Assembly: GCA_900771185.1 (NCBI GenBank)
Contig: CAAGND010000318.1
Span: 1-20,330, forward strand
From: Clostridia bacterium
GTDB taxonomy: Bacteria; Bacillota; Clostridia; Oscillospirales; Acutalibacteraceae
Length of the DNA: 20,330 nucleotides
Direction of reading: 5' to 3'
The notes beneath the pieces were generated by a model that saw only the letters and a list, made by a program, of their open reading frames with translations, was not told the origin of the DNA and made no database searches. A program made the translations under genes and the position numbers. Positions 7,401 to 14,607 of the stretch are shown here, one piece after another (the first letter of the stretch is position 1; each line of letters starts with the position of its first letter).

Positions 7401-7928
7401 ACCCTTGAAATACACAAGTATGAGCAGAACGAAGCGCAGAAGTCCCTCGACAAGCTGGAGGATATGTACAGCAGCGCTATCGGCGCTATTGACGAGGAGA
7501 TAAAGAAACGTGACCGCGAACAAGAGGACGAGGATATTCAGAAGCAGATCGACGAGGTGGACAAGCAGCTTAAATTCGGGCGGCTGGACGATTTCTCCCG
7601 GCAGCAGCTTGAACAGAGAAAGCAGGAACTGCTTGACGAAAAGGAAGATATTGAATGGCGGCGCTCCAAAGAAGATGAAAAGGAGTTAATGGAGCAGGTA
7701 TTCACCATGGCGCAGGACGCTTACGAGGAAAGCTCTGCGAACCTCAACGATATTCTGCGTACTTCGGCGGTGCTGTTCGGGGCGATTTCTAACGGCGCAG
7801 ACCAGATGTCTTCTGTGGTGAATACCGTTATCAATAACAATTCAATGTCGTTCGCAATGTCCGCTGTTTCGCAGACTGCCGACCAGATAGCGGCGGCAGT
7901 TGTCAAGAGGATTTCTTCATCAATATAA
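4446..7928 (+). CDS. Phage tail tape measure protein, TP901 type
   Basis: This 1160-aa protein sets tail length and passes through the tail tube at infection. The start is ATG with GAAAGGAG upstream. Residues about 15-125 are coiled coil (MERNKQEIKTANTEIKNYRR). Residues about 150-350 are the TP901 core, with SSFEAAMSQVEAISGATGEE, LGATTRFSATEAASAMNYMA and AGTALRTTLTKLSE. A hydrophobic stretch near 535-600 (GAVAAAVSVLVGGFVALSSA) may cross the membrane during DNA delivery. Two related segments of about 45 residues, each with (L/M)..(E/Y)..I...EYW/YY..I..LRDK(F/Y)..E.SE.WR, lie near 870-915 and 945-990. A long charged coiled coil follows. At about 0.15 nm per residue the tail would be near 170 nm. 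The next gene is the portal, an unusual neighbour. Confidence 0.96.
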   Translation: MANPTLQANFSANTAGFTQGVSVLRQKLTELNTQMERNKQEIKTANTEIKNYRRELEQLKASTNNGATATAAQSRRMQELRDGIATATARLGTLRTAEQDLRREINSTNGELRNQRTAVEEVQQSAATMGDVLKASLYSSAMQTAVSKLTQSLKSAAEYCYNVGSSFEAAMSQVEAISGATGEELDKLTEKAKQLGATTRFSATEAASAMNYMAMAGWDAQQMLDGIGGVLSLAAASGGDLAETADIVTDAITAFGLKAEDVGHFSDVLAAASSNANTNVSMMGETFKYCAPIAGALGFSIEDVSEAIGLMANSGIKSTMAGTALRTTLTKLSEGVTVTGQKLGEVEIQTSNTDGSMRSLKEILTDLRAAFSQLTEAEKASTAEDIAGKNAMSGFLALMNAGEADVNKLRTAIENCDNSSAKMADTMTNNTAGAVTIMKSAMESAGIAVYEKFGEKIKDSIEGITDIFTDLTKRIENGELDLVFERVAQSVSNASDQLISFAGETLPGAIEWLANFISTLVDFREEIGAAVTAVVTLKAAMAFKELITGAIPLFKGLISVIAKLGTVIATNPIGAVAAAVSVLVGGFVALSSAMDDCNERMADLTDQSKQLTQSSLEYQRKTKDLEEVKKRYDKIKNSTDDTIDKEAELKALQEELNSQFGDLAGSIDLVAASYDNVIKKIDGVIKESGKLSLQDAQVAYQEALDAESQSTAITLDPMAFNLEATEANTYFKNEAYKFGRTGYLNATGGTIYFDGSYEERIGELNTLYTRMRDKYLETGIDDYNIIAKRIKEQVVVLEEGLKQKETARKNLNSLTQDTGDGLTKEQRLAGSVGYGVYGDTTAWNDRFGKTETAGAPGDTPPYDDTSYDSSKSYYKYLLDTEQINAAEYWNTIEQLRDKFYKEDSEEWRDITAEIYKGRKTAAGSSGGSGKTKTQQELNEEKYTSEKAYQKWRLDMGYITEEEYYDQIGKLRDKYLEEGSEKWRAATLEIHKYEQNEAQKSLDKLEDMYSSAIGAIDEEIKKRDREQEDEDIQKQIDEVDKQLKFGRLDDFSRQQLEQRKQELLDEKEDIEWRRSKEDEKELMEQVFTMAQDAYEESSANLNDILRTSAVLFGAISNGADQMSSVVNTVINNNSMSFAMSAVSQTADQIAAAVVKRISSSI

Positions 7929-7943
7929 AGGAGCGTGATTTTT

Positions 7944-9629
7944 ATGGGATTTTTTCGCAGAAAAGAGAAACGTGAATTAGAACAGCAGACGGCTGTCGTA
8001 CCGGAGATAGACGATGTTCTTCTGCGGGCTTTGCTCGCCGGGGAGGAAATTGACGAGGACAAGGCTTTATCAATACCCGCACTGGCGGGGGCTGTAGCTT
8101 TTATCGCTGACACGGTGGCGGCGCTGCCGATAAAGCTGTACCGGGATAGTCCGCAGGAGCAGTCTGCGGAGGAACTGACCGACGACCCGCGGCTTTCCCT
8201 GCTTAACGACGACGGTCACGACCTGATGAACGCTTACGAGGTAAAGCGTGCCGTTATCCGGGATATGCTGCTTCACGGGGCGGGGTATATGCACATTCAG
8301 CGGAGCATGAACACGGTGCTGGGGCTGAGGTATGTGGACAGGCGGGCGGTGGCGGTCAGCATGAACGCCGACCCGATATTCAAGGAGGCACAATTCAACG
8401 TCGGCGGGAAGAATTATTACCCGTGGGATTTCGTTATTCTCACCCGCAACAGCAGGAACGGCGTGACGGGTGTAGGTCTGCTCAAACAGATAAACTCCCT
8501 GCTGGCAACGGTCCGCAGCGAGATGATGTACGAGGGCAATATCGCAAAGACCGGGGGCAATAAAAAGGGATTTTTGCAGTCGGAACGCAAGCTGTCAAAA
8601 GGCGCAATGGATGAATTAAAAGCGGCATGGCGCGATCTATACGCCGTAAACGGCGATAATATGATGGTGCTGAACGACGGTGTAAAATACCAGCAGGCGG
8701 CTTCTACCTCGGTGGAAATGCAGCTCAACGAACACAAGCAGACCAACTCCACATGGATAGATATGTGCTGCGGGCTGAATCCCGACGTTATTTCCGGCAG
8801 GGCGAGCACGGACGGGTATATGTCGGCGGTGCGGACTTCGGTGCTGCCGGTTGTAGACGTATTTCAGGCGGCGCTGAACAAGTCGCTGCTGCTGGAAACC
8901 GAGAAAAGGGCGCTATATTTCGTGCTGGACACAACGGAACTGCTGAAAAGCGATATGGTTAGCCGCTTCAACGCTTATTCCGTGGGCTTGCAGAACAACT
9001 TCCTGCGCATTGACGAGGTTCGTTATAAGGAAAACCTGCCGCCTATCGGGTTCAACTATATCAAGCTGGGATTACAGGACGTTCTGCTTGATCCGGAGAC
9101 CGGGGATATTTACACGCCGAACACTAATCAGATGGTGAATGTAGGCTCTGTAAAAGGCTTGACAGCGGGCGGGAACGGTGGTATAATAGAAGAAAGGGCA
9201 AGGCATTATATCCGCGGCGACCACGGCAGGTTTAATGGTAGTTATTCTGACGGAAATAATGGCGGTTCAGGCGGTAAATCATCAAAGCCCGCTACACTTA
9301 AACAGCCCGATGATTATATTGGGCGCTCTGTCAGCGCCAAAGCCAAGAATTATGATGTTATGGATTTAGCGACCGGTGAAAAGTATCATTTTTCGGAGGG
9401 AACAAAAATCCAGAACGTTGAAGTGTTTGCCGGAAAGGGTGTTCGCACACCGTACCGTAAAGCCGAAAAATATGCTCAACACTATGGCGGCGAAGCAAAA
9501 GACTGGCAGCATGTGAAAGGCACGGGCTATCTTGATACCCCTGATGGAGAACGACACGCAGAAGTTCACTGGTCACAATGCGCCGGCATTGGGAAAGTCG
9601 AGTTTTTTGTGAAAAGGTGGTTAGACTAA
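7944..9629 (+). CDS. Portal protein (HK97/SPP1-like) with extra C-terminal toxin-like domain
   Basis: The portal is the dodecameric ring at the capsid vertex through which DNA enters and leaves. ATG 7944 is chosen because AAAGGAG ends 10 bases upstream; GTG 7935 is too close to it. Residues 1-410 match phage portals: ALSIPALAGAVAFIADTVAA, LPIKLYRD, DLMNAYEVKRAVIRDMLLHG, YVDRRAVAV, NSRNGVTGVGLL and RFNAYSVGLQNNFLRIDEVR. After a HYIRGDHGRFNGSYSDG linker rich in Gly/Ser (about 415-450) comes an added domain of about 105 residues ending GERHAEVHWSQCAGIGKVEF and then FVKRWLD. I know similar endings from phage minor head proteins and polymorphic toxins but no proven activity. The tail's DNA is more AT-rich than the portal body. 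Two small genes follow without gaps. Confidence 0.9.
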   Translation: MGFFRRKEKRELEQQTAVVPEIDDVLLRALLAGEEIDEDKALSIPALAGAVAFIADTVAALPIKLYRDSPQEQSAEELTDDPRLSLLNDDGHDLMNAYEVKRAVIRDMLLHGAGYMHIQRSMNTVLGLRYVDRRAVAVSMNADPIFKEAQFNVGGKNYYPWDFVILTRNSRNGVTGVGLLKQINSLLATVRSEMMYEGNIAKTGGNKKGFLQSERKLSKGAMDELKAAWRDLYAVNGDNMMVLNDGVKYQQAASTSVEMQLNEHKQTNSTWIDMCCGLNPDVISGRASTDGYMSAVRTSVLPVVDVFQAALNKSLLLETEKRALYFVLDTTELLKSDMVSRFNAYSVGLQNNFLRIDEVRYKENLPPIGFNYIKLGLQDVLLDPETGDIYTPNTNQMVNVGSVKGLTAGGNGGIIEERARHYIRGDHGRFNGSYSDGNNGGSGGKSSKPATLKQPDDYIGRSVSAKAKNYDVMDLATGEKYHFSEGTKIQNVEVFAGKGVRTPYRKAEKYAQHYGGEAKDWQHVKGTGYLDTPDGERHAEVHWSQCAGIGKVEFFVKRWLD

Positions 9630-9787
9630 TGATGAAAGTTAAATATATCGGCAAAGACTTAGTTGGTATGGAAAATGGGAAAACCTATGAGGTTTTAGGA
9701 ATTGAAAACGGGTGGTACAGGATAATGTCGGAACTGGACGAGGATTATCTTTTCCCTCCCGAGGCGTTTGAAATAGTGGAGGAATAA
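9629..9787 (+). CDS. Small SH3-like protein (52 aa), candidate immunity partner
   Basis: The ATG at 9629 overlaps the portal stop (TAATG), with AAGGTGG eight bases upstream; an ATG at 9632 is an equal alternative. The sequence VKYIGKDLVGMENGKTYEVL, then GIENGWYRIMSELDEDYLFP, is the pattern of a small all-beta barrel seen beside many Firmicute phage and secreted-toxin genes. It is acidic at the C-terminus (EAFEIVEE). Direct coupling to the added portal domain makes it a candidate protector against that domain, but this is inference. It has no membrane segment. Confidence 0.75.
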   Translation: MMKVKYIGKDLVGMENGKTYEVLGIENGWYRIMSELDEDYLFPPEAFEIVEE

Positions 9788-10060
9788 ATGTTCATCTCAA
9801 AGAAGAAATATCAGGCTCTGAATGAAAAAGATAGTCAGATTGTAGGTCTGCTGAAATCGCTCCCTTTTGATGGCTTTGAAGATGTCATCGGCGAACGTGT
9901 CAACATGGTTATTGCGATAACGCTCCTAACCGGACAATTTAAAAAGTATGATGAAGTAATTGAGCTTATCACTAGTAATCAAGGCAAGAGTTTCAGCGAA
10001 GTATCACAATTGATACTGAAAAGCGGAATTTTCCCCGAGGTAGAATATACCGGAGAATAA
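9788..10060 (+). CDS. Hypothetical protein (90 aa) after the portal fusion
   Basis: The start ATG follows the previous stop codon directly, and GTGGAGG upstream serves as the ribosome site. The protein is helical: MFISKKKYQALNEKDSQIVG, LLKSLPFDGFEDVIGERVNM, LLTGQFKKYDEVIELI and a polar acidic end. I do not recognise the family. The base composition is AT-rich like the portal tail, and a terminator closes the group, so this gene, the preceding one and the portal tail look like one acquired block. It is the alternative candidate for an immunity protein. Confidence 0.7.
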   Translation: MFISKKKYQALNEKDSQIVGLLKSLPFDGFEDVIGERVNMVIAITLLTGQFKKYDEVIELITSNQGKSFSEVSQLILKSGIFPEVEYTGE

Positions 10061-10081
10061 TAACATCACAACTCAATAATC

Positions 10082-10113
10082 AAAAGCACTTACGTTTGTA
10101 GGTGCTTTTCTTT
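10082..10113 (+). terminator. Terminator-like hairpin closing the portal-cargo block
   Basis: A 12-bp stem, AAAAGCACTTAC with GTAGGTGCTTTT (10082-10093 and 10098-10109, one U-G pair), has loop GTTT and is followed by CTTT. The ribosome site of the next gene (AAGGGGG) begins within a few bases. No promoter is visible between it and the distal tail gene, so read-through or antitermination is needed. Confidence 0.75.
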
Positions 10114-10129
10114 GTAAGGGGGCGATTTT

Positions 10130-10927
10130 ATCAGAAAAGTTACTTACACAAATCTGGTGAACGGACTGAGCGCAGAGTTCTCCTCCGAAAGCTCCACAAT
10201 GCACCTCGATTTGAAGCAGTTCGATGGTGCGAGTGTGGGCGCTTCGGCGGTGGTTTACTCGCCGGTGGAATTTGACGGGCAGAAAACCATTTCGGCGAAC
10301 CTCAACGCCCGGACAATAGTGCTTCCGGTGGAGTTCTCGGCGGTTGTAGACGGAAAACGCTCCAGAGCCGGGGCTATTGCCGTATGGGAGCAGCTTTTGC
10401 GGGTGTTCGTGCCGCTTCACGAGGGATGGCTTGTGTGGTCGGACGGCACTAATTCCCGCCGGATAAAGTGCAGGACAGTGGAAACGCCTAAGTTCACACA
10501 GGTGCTGCCGTGGCTGTTTTCGGCTTCGTTCTCGCTTATTGCAGATTATCCTTACTGGGAGGACGTCAGCGAACAATCGCTGGAGGTGACTGCTTCGGCG
10601 ACGGCGGTCACGGTGAACAACTCCTGCGGGCTGGAGGTGCCGTTCTGCGTTGATGTAGCCGGGTCGGATAACCTGCCGTTTATTTATAACCGGACTACGG
10701 ACAAGGGTATCACTTTTGCGATTTCGCCGGGGTCTGCGTGTGTTGTAGATACTAAGGAATGTACCGTCACTCTTGCGGACGGAACGCTTGCTAATCATCT
10801 GCTGTCGGTGGAAAGCGAGTTTTTCCGGCTTCTGCCGGGTGACAACGAATTGCAGGTCCTTAGTCTTGCAAGCGGGAGCAGTTCGGCGGTCATTCGCTGG
10901 AGAAATCTTTATATGGGGGTGGAGTAA
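10130..10927 (+). CDS. Distal tail protein (Dit-like), apparent AUC start
   Basis: The protein (about 265 aa) is a siphovirus tail component of the Dit type, which forms the hub joining tail tube and tip. Visible blocks are RKVTYTNLVNGLSAEFSS, VYSPVEFDGQKTISANLNAR, an ISANL to WEQLLRVF region, and FTQVLPWLFSASFSLIADYP with YW after it, typical of Dit N-terminal and galectin-like domains. The Dit start is normally M-R-K-V-x-Y-x-N. Here the codon in that place is ATC at 10130, seven bases after a strong AAGGGGG. There is a stop at 10115 and no ATG, GTG or TTG before GTG 10157, which has no ribosome site and would remove the conserved N-terminus. The stop overlaps the next ATG. Confidence 0.88.
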   Translation: MRKVTYTNLVNGLSAEFSSESSTMHLDLKQFDGASVGASAVVYSPVEFDGQKTISANLNARTIVLPVEFSAVVDGKRSRAGAIAVWEQLLRVFVPLHEGWLVWSDGTNSRRIKCRTVETPKFTQVLPWLFSASFSLIADYPYWEDVSEQSLEVTASATAVTVNNSCGLEVPFCVDVAGSDNLPFIYNRTTDKGITFAISPGSACVVDTKECTVTLADGTLANHLLSVESEFFRLLPGDNELQVLSLASGSSSAVIRWRNLYMGVE

Positions 10928-12240
10928 TGGTTATATCAATATTCACGCCGCCAGAGGAAGGCAAGGAATGGAACGAGTGCAAGACCGGGGACATCTGCGA
11001 CTGCCTGACGTTTGAGTATGAAAAGCATTTCAACGGTGTGGGGACGTTCACGCTGGAGCTGCCGATAACCACACGCTTCCGGAATATGGTGGTTGTAGGT
11101 GCTGTGCTGGTCACAAGCGACGGAGACGCGCTTATCATCAAGAATATCCAGACTACCCTTGATAAGGTCAAAGTCACCGGGTACGACCTCAACGGGCTTC
11201 TTGCGGACAGGATAATTCTTGCCACCGACACGGACGGCACTGCGCCGGTGGAGGGTACGACGGAGTACTGCGTGAAGTACTACGTTGAAAGCAACCTTTA
11301 CGCCTGCGCCTCCGACCCGAACAGAAATCTGCCGCGGTTCGCTGTGGCTGAAAACAAGGACAGGGGCGACCCCGCCGACAACAATATGCCTCGCTATGCA
11401 AAGCTGCACGATGTAGTCACCGAGATGTGCGGCGCGGCGAAGCTGGGGTGGCGGGTGGCGCTGAATGGTTCGGCGGGTTCAGGCAGCCCGGTGTTTGTGT
11501 TTGACGTGGCAGAACAGGTTGACCGCTCCGTCAATCAGAGCGAAAGAAACCGGGTGATTTTCTCGGTTCAACAGCACAATGTCAGCGAAATGACCCGGGA
11601 GGTCGGGGTCACTGCGGAGCGGAACGCACTGTATCTCGACATTGATGGTAAGGTTGTAGGTTACCCGCAGGCGGATGATAAATCCGGGCGGGCGGTGGCG
11701 GCGGGGTACTCCAGGCGGGAGGAATACTGTGCGCTGTCCGGGAATAGTCTGGAGTTCGATAAATACAAGGTCGAGGCTGAACAGAATATCGCTGACCGCA
11801 TGGCAGAAACAAATTCCCTCACCATTGAAGCCGGAAATCCGCTGGAATATCGGTCGAGGTATGATGTAGGCGATATCGTGACGGTTTACGACCGGGAACG
11901 CAGTTTACAGCTCGACAGCGTTATTTCGGCGGTGACGGTAAGGCGCTCCGGGGATGAGTATTCGGTGAAGCTTACGCTCGGCGAGAGCAAGCCGAAGCTG
12001 CTGGATCAGTATGCGAAGAAGGGCGAGGTTGTAGGCAAGGTTGTGAGGAATGAAGCCGGCAAAACCGAGGGCGCATACACCACCGCAATAGCGTTCAGGC
12101 CGGGCGGGTTTGACCTGACATTCGTTTCCGGCGGAAAAACGTACACGAACGAATTCACGGTGACCGAGGACAGTTCCGGGAACATTACCAAAATCACGAA
12201 TGACACGGCGGGAAAGGAGATATCGGTGACCTATGAATGA
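10927..12240 (+). CDS. Tail-tip hub protein (Gp37-like / Tal-like)
   Basis: This 437-aa protein starts at an ATG that overlaps the Dit stop (TAATG). The N-terminus ISIFTPPEEGKEWNEC and the block LTFEYEKHFNGVGTFTLELP match the siphovirus ReqiPepy6 Gp37-like family, a baseplate hub placed at the end of the tail tube. The middle carries YDLNGLLADRIILATDTDG, and later YRSRYDVGDIVTVYDRERSL with SVISAVTVRRSGDEYSVKLT, which are also typical hub segments. The C-terminus (FDLTFVSGGKTYTNEF) is a short beta-rich extension. No peptidase or lysozyme motif is seen, so cell-wall cutting at entry must lie elsewhere. Confidence 0.88.
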   Translation: MVISIFTPPEEGKEWNECKTGDICDCLTFEYEKHFNGVGTFTLELPITTRFRNMVVVGAVLVTSDGDALIIKNIQTTLDKVKVTGYDLNGLLADRIILATDTDGTAPVEGTTEYCVKYYVESNLYACASDPNRNLPRFAVAENKDRGDPADNNMPRYAKLHDVVTEMCGAAKLGWRVALNGSAGSGSPVFVFDVAEQVDRSVNQSERNRVIFSVQQHNVSEMTREVGVTAERNALYLDIDGKVVGYPQADDKSGRAVAAGYSRREEYCALSGNSLEFDKYKVEAEQNIADRMAETNSLTIEAGNPLEYRSRYDVGDIVTVYDRERSLQLDSVISAVTVRRSGDEYSVKLTLGESKPKLLDQYAKKGEVVGKVVRNEAGKTEGAYTTAIAFRPGGFDLTFVSGGKTYTNEFTVTEDSSGNITKITNDTAGKEISVTYE

Positions 12241-12802
12241 CGACTATAAACGCGGTCTGGTTACGGGGTTAGCTATGCAGCCGCTGTGCGTGACTTCAGG
12301 CGCGGATATCGTGAAATTCGGGACGCATAATCTGCTGACTGACAGCGGGGTGACATTTGGCACACAATACACAATTTTTTCTGTAAGCGGGGAATTGTGT
12401 ATGTGTACGATAAAAGCGTGTTCGGAAAGCACGAATTGGTGGTATAAGGCAATAGGTGGTCTGAGTTTCAAATCAGGATACATGTACAAACTGGTAGCAA
12501 GTAAATATGACGGATACGGGCGTTTTGGGATTACTAATCAGGTTGGCACAGACCCATTCAGCAATGTTGGTCGTAACGCTTACGGCATTTTACCATTTGA
12601 CCCGTCTGTCCCGTCTGACGGTGATAACCATGTGCTTCAGCGCGGTTGGCTAACCTCACAGTTTTATATCGGGCGGAACAGTTCCGGCTATGCGGTTACG
12701 TCCACCAGCGGGGAATTGTGGTTCTGCACAGATAAACCATTCAACAGCGCAAAAACAGCACACAGTTTTAAAATAGCACTTTTTGAGGAGGTAAAATCAT
12801 GA
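12233..12802 (+). CDS. Tail-tip/fibre-associated protein (189 aa)
   Basis: The ATG lies eight bases inside the end of the hub gene, with GGAAAGGAG upstream. The N-terminal motif DDYKRGLVTGLAMQPLCV is one I associate with small proteins just after the tail hub in Clostridial phages. The remainder is rich in Gly, Ser, Tyr and Phe with alternating beta pattern, including twin ISGEL-like segments (SVSGELCMCTIKAC and TSTSGELWFCTDKPF), suggesting two similar beta-sandwich lobes. It is probably a baseplate or receptor-binding component. It overlaps the next gene by 4 bases. Confidence 0.72.
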   Translation: MNDDYKRGLVTGLAMQPLCVTSGADIVKFGTHNLLTDSGVTFGTQYTIFSVSGELCMCTIKACSESTNWWYKAIGGLSFKSGYMYKLVASKYDGYGRFGITNQVGTDPFSNVGRNAYGILPFDPSVPSDGDNHVLQRGWLTSQFYIGRNSSGYAVTSTSGELWFCTDKPFNSAKTAHSFKIALFEEVKS

Positions 12803-13560
12803 CAAAAACAATCAATTTATCCGGCGCGGAGGTCGCCGTGACCGGACTGGACGGCGCACATGCGCACATCAACAACATGGGCGCGGATATTATCTACGCC
12901 TCGAAAACCGCAGGAATTACGGCGGGCGCGGATGGTGTAGTCCCTATCCCCGCAGGGAATGGGAACACGCTGCGCAGTATATCCGGCACGGTATATCTGA
13001 TGGGTACTGGCTCGGTGCTGATACAGTCTGACGATTATGTTCAGCACCCGTCTTTTCGTAACTCCACGGCTTCCGGCGGTTCGGCTGTGGATGAGGTCGC
13101 AAGAGCCGCTGCAAGAACTCATGCGGAAAACGCCGAGATACACGTTACAGCTGATGAGAAAACGGCGTGGGACGCCAAAGCAGACCTGTCGGATATTCCC
13201 GACAGCCTTCCGGCAAACGGTGGTAACTCTAACACCGTTGGGGGATATTCTGCCGCTGTGATATACAAACGCTTTGATGGTACAATAAGCGATGCAAACC
13301 TCGCCACGGATCTCGGAACCTATACGGTTGACCCCGGCTGCCTCAATGTGCCCGAAGATGAGTGGGGAATACTATCCGTTGAAAGCGGGAACGTTGATGT
13401 CTGGCTCAAGCAAACCTTTACCCGCCTGTTTCCGCCGCATACTCAGTATGTGCGTATGTGGAATTACGCCGCATGGACTGACTGGGAAAAGGTTATAAGC
13501 CAGTCTGAGTTTGACGCGCTAGAAGCCCGTGTAGCTGCACTTGAAGGAGGTACAACATAA
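12799..13560 (+). CDS. Tail fibre protein with pyocin-knob-like domain
   Basis: The protein has 253 aa with GAGGAGG upstream of its ATG. The first 100 residues are beta-rich and Gly/Ala-rich. HAENAEIHVTADEKTAWDAK is a helix typical of phage fibres before a knob. FDGTISDANLATDLGTYTVD followed by SGNVDVWLKQTFT and YVRMWNYAAWTDWEKV matches the pyocin-knob fold used in receptor recognition. A short heptad tail (FDALEARVAALEGG) should trimerise. Position after the hub and before the endolysin agrees with a receptor-binding fibre. Confidence 0.85.
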   Translation: MTKTINLSGAEVAVTGLDGAHAHINNMGADIIYASKTAGITAGADGVVPIPAGNGNTLRSISGTVYLMGTGSVLIQSDDYVQHPSFRNSTASGGSAVDEVARAAARTHAENAEIHVTADEKTAWDAKADLSDIPDSLPANGGNSNTVGGYSAAVIYKRFDGTISDANLATDLGTYTVDPGCLNVPEDEWGILSVESGNVDVWLKQTFTRLFPPHTQYVRMWNYAAWTDWEKVISQSEFDALEARVAALEGGTT

Positions 13561-14258
13561 TGAGCGAACCGATTACATTTACTGCATACGCAAAGAACAA
13601 CCTATGCTATAAGTCAAACCGCAAAATGCCCGCAGGAAGCCCGGCGGGGATAATCGTACACAGCACCGGGTGCAATAACCCGAACCTCGCGCGTTATGTC
13701 AACGCGCCGGAGATATGCGGAGAAAATCCGTATAAGAACTACTTCGACCGCCCGGATATTGATATCTGCCCGCATGGCGTTGTAGGTCTGGACAAAGACA
13801 AGACGGTACGCGCCGCAAAGCTGCTGCCGTGGACTATGTGCTGCTGGGGGTGCGGTAACGGCGCAAAAGGCTCTTACAATTACAGCCCCGCCTATATCCA
13901 AATCGAGGTCTGCGAGGACGACCTTACGAATGAAGCCTACTTCAAGGCGGCGTTTAAGCTCACAGCGCAACTCTGCGCCCGGCTGATGAAGAACTACCCC
14001 ACGATAAAGCTGAACAACATCATCAGCCACAAGGAAGCCTGCGCCCGGGGTTATGCAAGCAACCACGGCGACTGCGACCACTGGCTGGCAAAATTCGGGA
14101 AGAATATGGACTGGTTCAGAGAACTGGTCGCGAATAACGGCGAGGAAGTCATCAGGTACAAAGTTACCGGAACTAAGTCCGTCACAAAGGCTGATTTGGG
14201 AAAGGCGCAGGCGCAGTTAATTGCGCTGGGGTTTGATGTTGACGCGGAGGTGCTGTGA
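13560..14258 (+). CDS. Endolysin: N-acetylmuramoyl-L-alanine amidase (Amidase_2)
   Basis: The 232-aa product cuts the amide bond between muramic acid and the stem peptide to release phage. Amidase_2 features are IIVHSTGC with Zn ligand H34, IQIEVCEDD with E114, ISHKEAC with H155, and NHGDCDHW (about 166-173) carrying the last ligand and catalytic pair. The catalytic domain fills residues about 10-185. The C-terminal 45 residues (IRYKVTGTKSVTKADLGKAQ and on) are a short wall-binding or linker piece resembling repeats in related lysins. There is no signal peptide, so export depends on a holin; holin candidates follow. Its ATG overlaps the fibre gene stop (TAATG). Confidence 0.93.
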   Translation: MSEPITFTAYAKNNLCYKSNRKMPAGSPAGIIVHSTGCNNPNLARYVNAPEICGENPYKNYFDRPDIDICPHGVVGLDKDKTVRAAKLLPWTMCCWGCGNGAKGSYNYSPAYIQIEVCEDDLTNEAYFKAAFKLTAQLCARLMKNYPTIKLNNIISHKEACARGYASNHGDCDHWLAKFGKNMDWFRELVANNGEEVIRYKVTGTKSVTKADLGKAQAQLIALGFDVDAEVL

Positions 14259-14602
14259 TGGATAGCACGATAATTGTAGCTGTAATCGGCGGCGCGGTCA
14301 CGGTTTTCAACGTGATTTTCTCCACCCTCATGGCGGGAAAAGCCGAAAAAAAGCGCGTCCGCGATATGGACGAAATGCGCCAGAACGACCGTACAAAGCA
14401 GCTGGAGAACGGCGTACAGGCGCTTCTTCGTGCGGAAATCATACGGTCGCACGAAAAGTACATGGACAAGAAGTACTGCCCTGTGTACGCGCGGGAGGCT
14501 CTCAACCGTATTTATGAGAGCTACCACGCGCTGGGCGGGAATGGAACTATGACGGAGCTGTACAATCAGGTTATGGCTCTGCCGACGGATAAGGAGGACT
14601 AA
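14258..14602 (+). CDS. Holin-like small membrane protein with coiled tail (114 aa)
   Basis: The start ATG 14258 overlaps the endolysin stop (TGATG) and has GGAGG seven bases upstream; GTG 14255 is less well placed. Residues 4-26 (TIIVAVIGGAVTVFNVIF) form one transmembrane helix, and a long charged helical tail (AEKKRVRDMDEMRQNDRTKQ) follows. This layout resembles XhlA/haemolysin-type holin accessories. The role in lysis is inferred from position directly after the amidase. Confidence 0.7.
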   Translation: MDSTIIVAVIGGAVTVFNVIFSTLMAGKAEKKRVRDMDEMRQNDRTKQLENGVQALLRAEIIRSHEKYMDKKYCPVYAREALNRIYESYHALGGNGTMTELYNQVMALPTDKED

Positions 14603-14607
14603 TCACA

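Noticed and set aside
6744..7523. Antisense open frame opposite the tape measure (259 codons)
   Set aside because: It mirrors the coiled-coil coding region, giving a Leu/Phe/Val-rich false membrane-like product with no translation signals.
10157..10927. GTG 10157 as the Dit start
   Set aside because: It has no ribosome site and would remove the conserved RKVTYTN N-terminus that is in frame just after a strong one.
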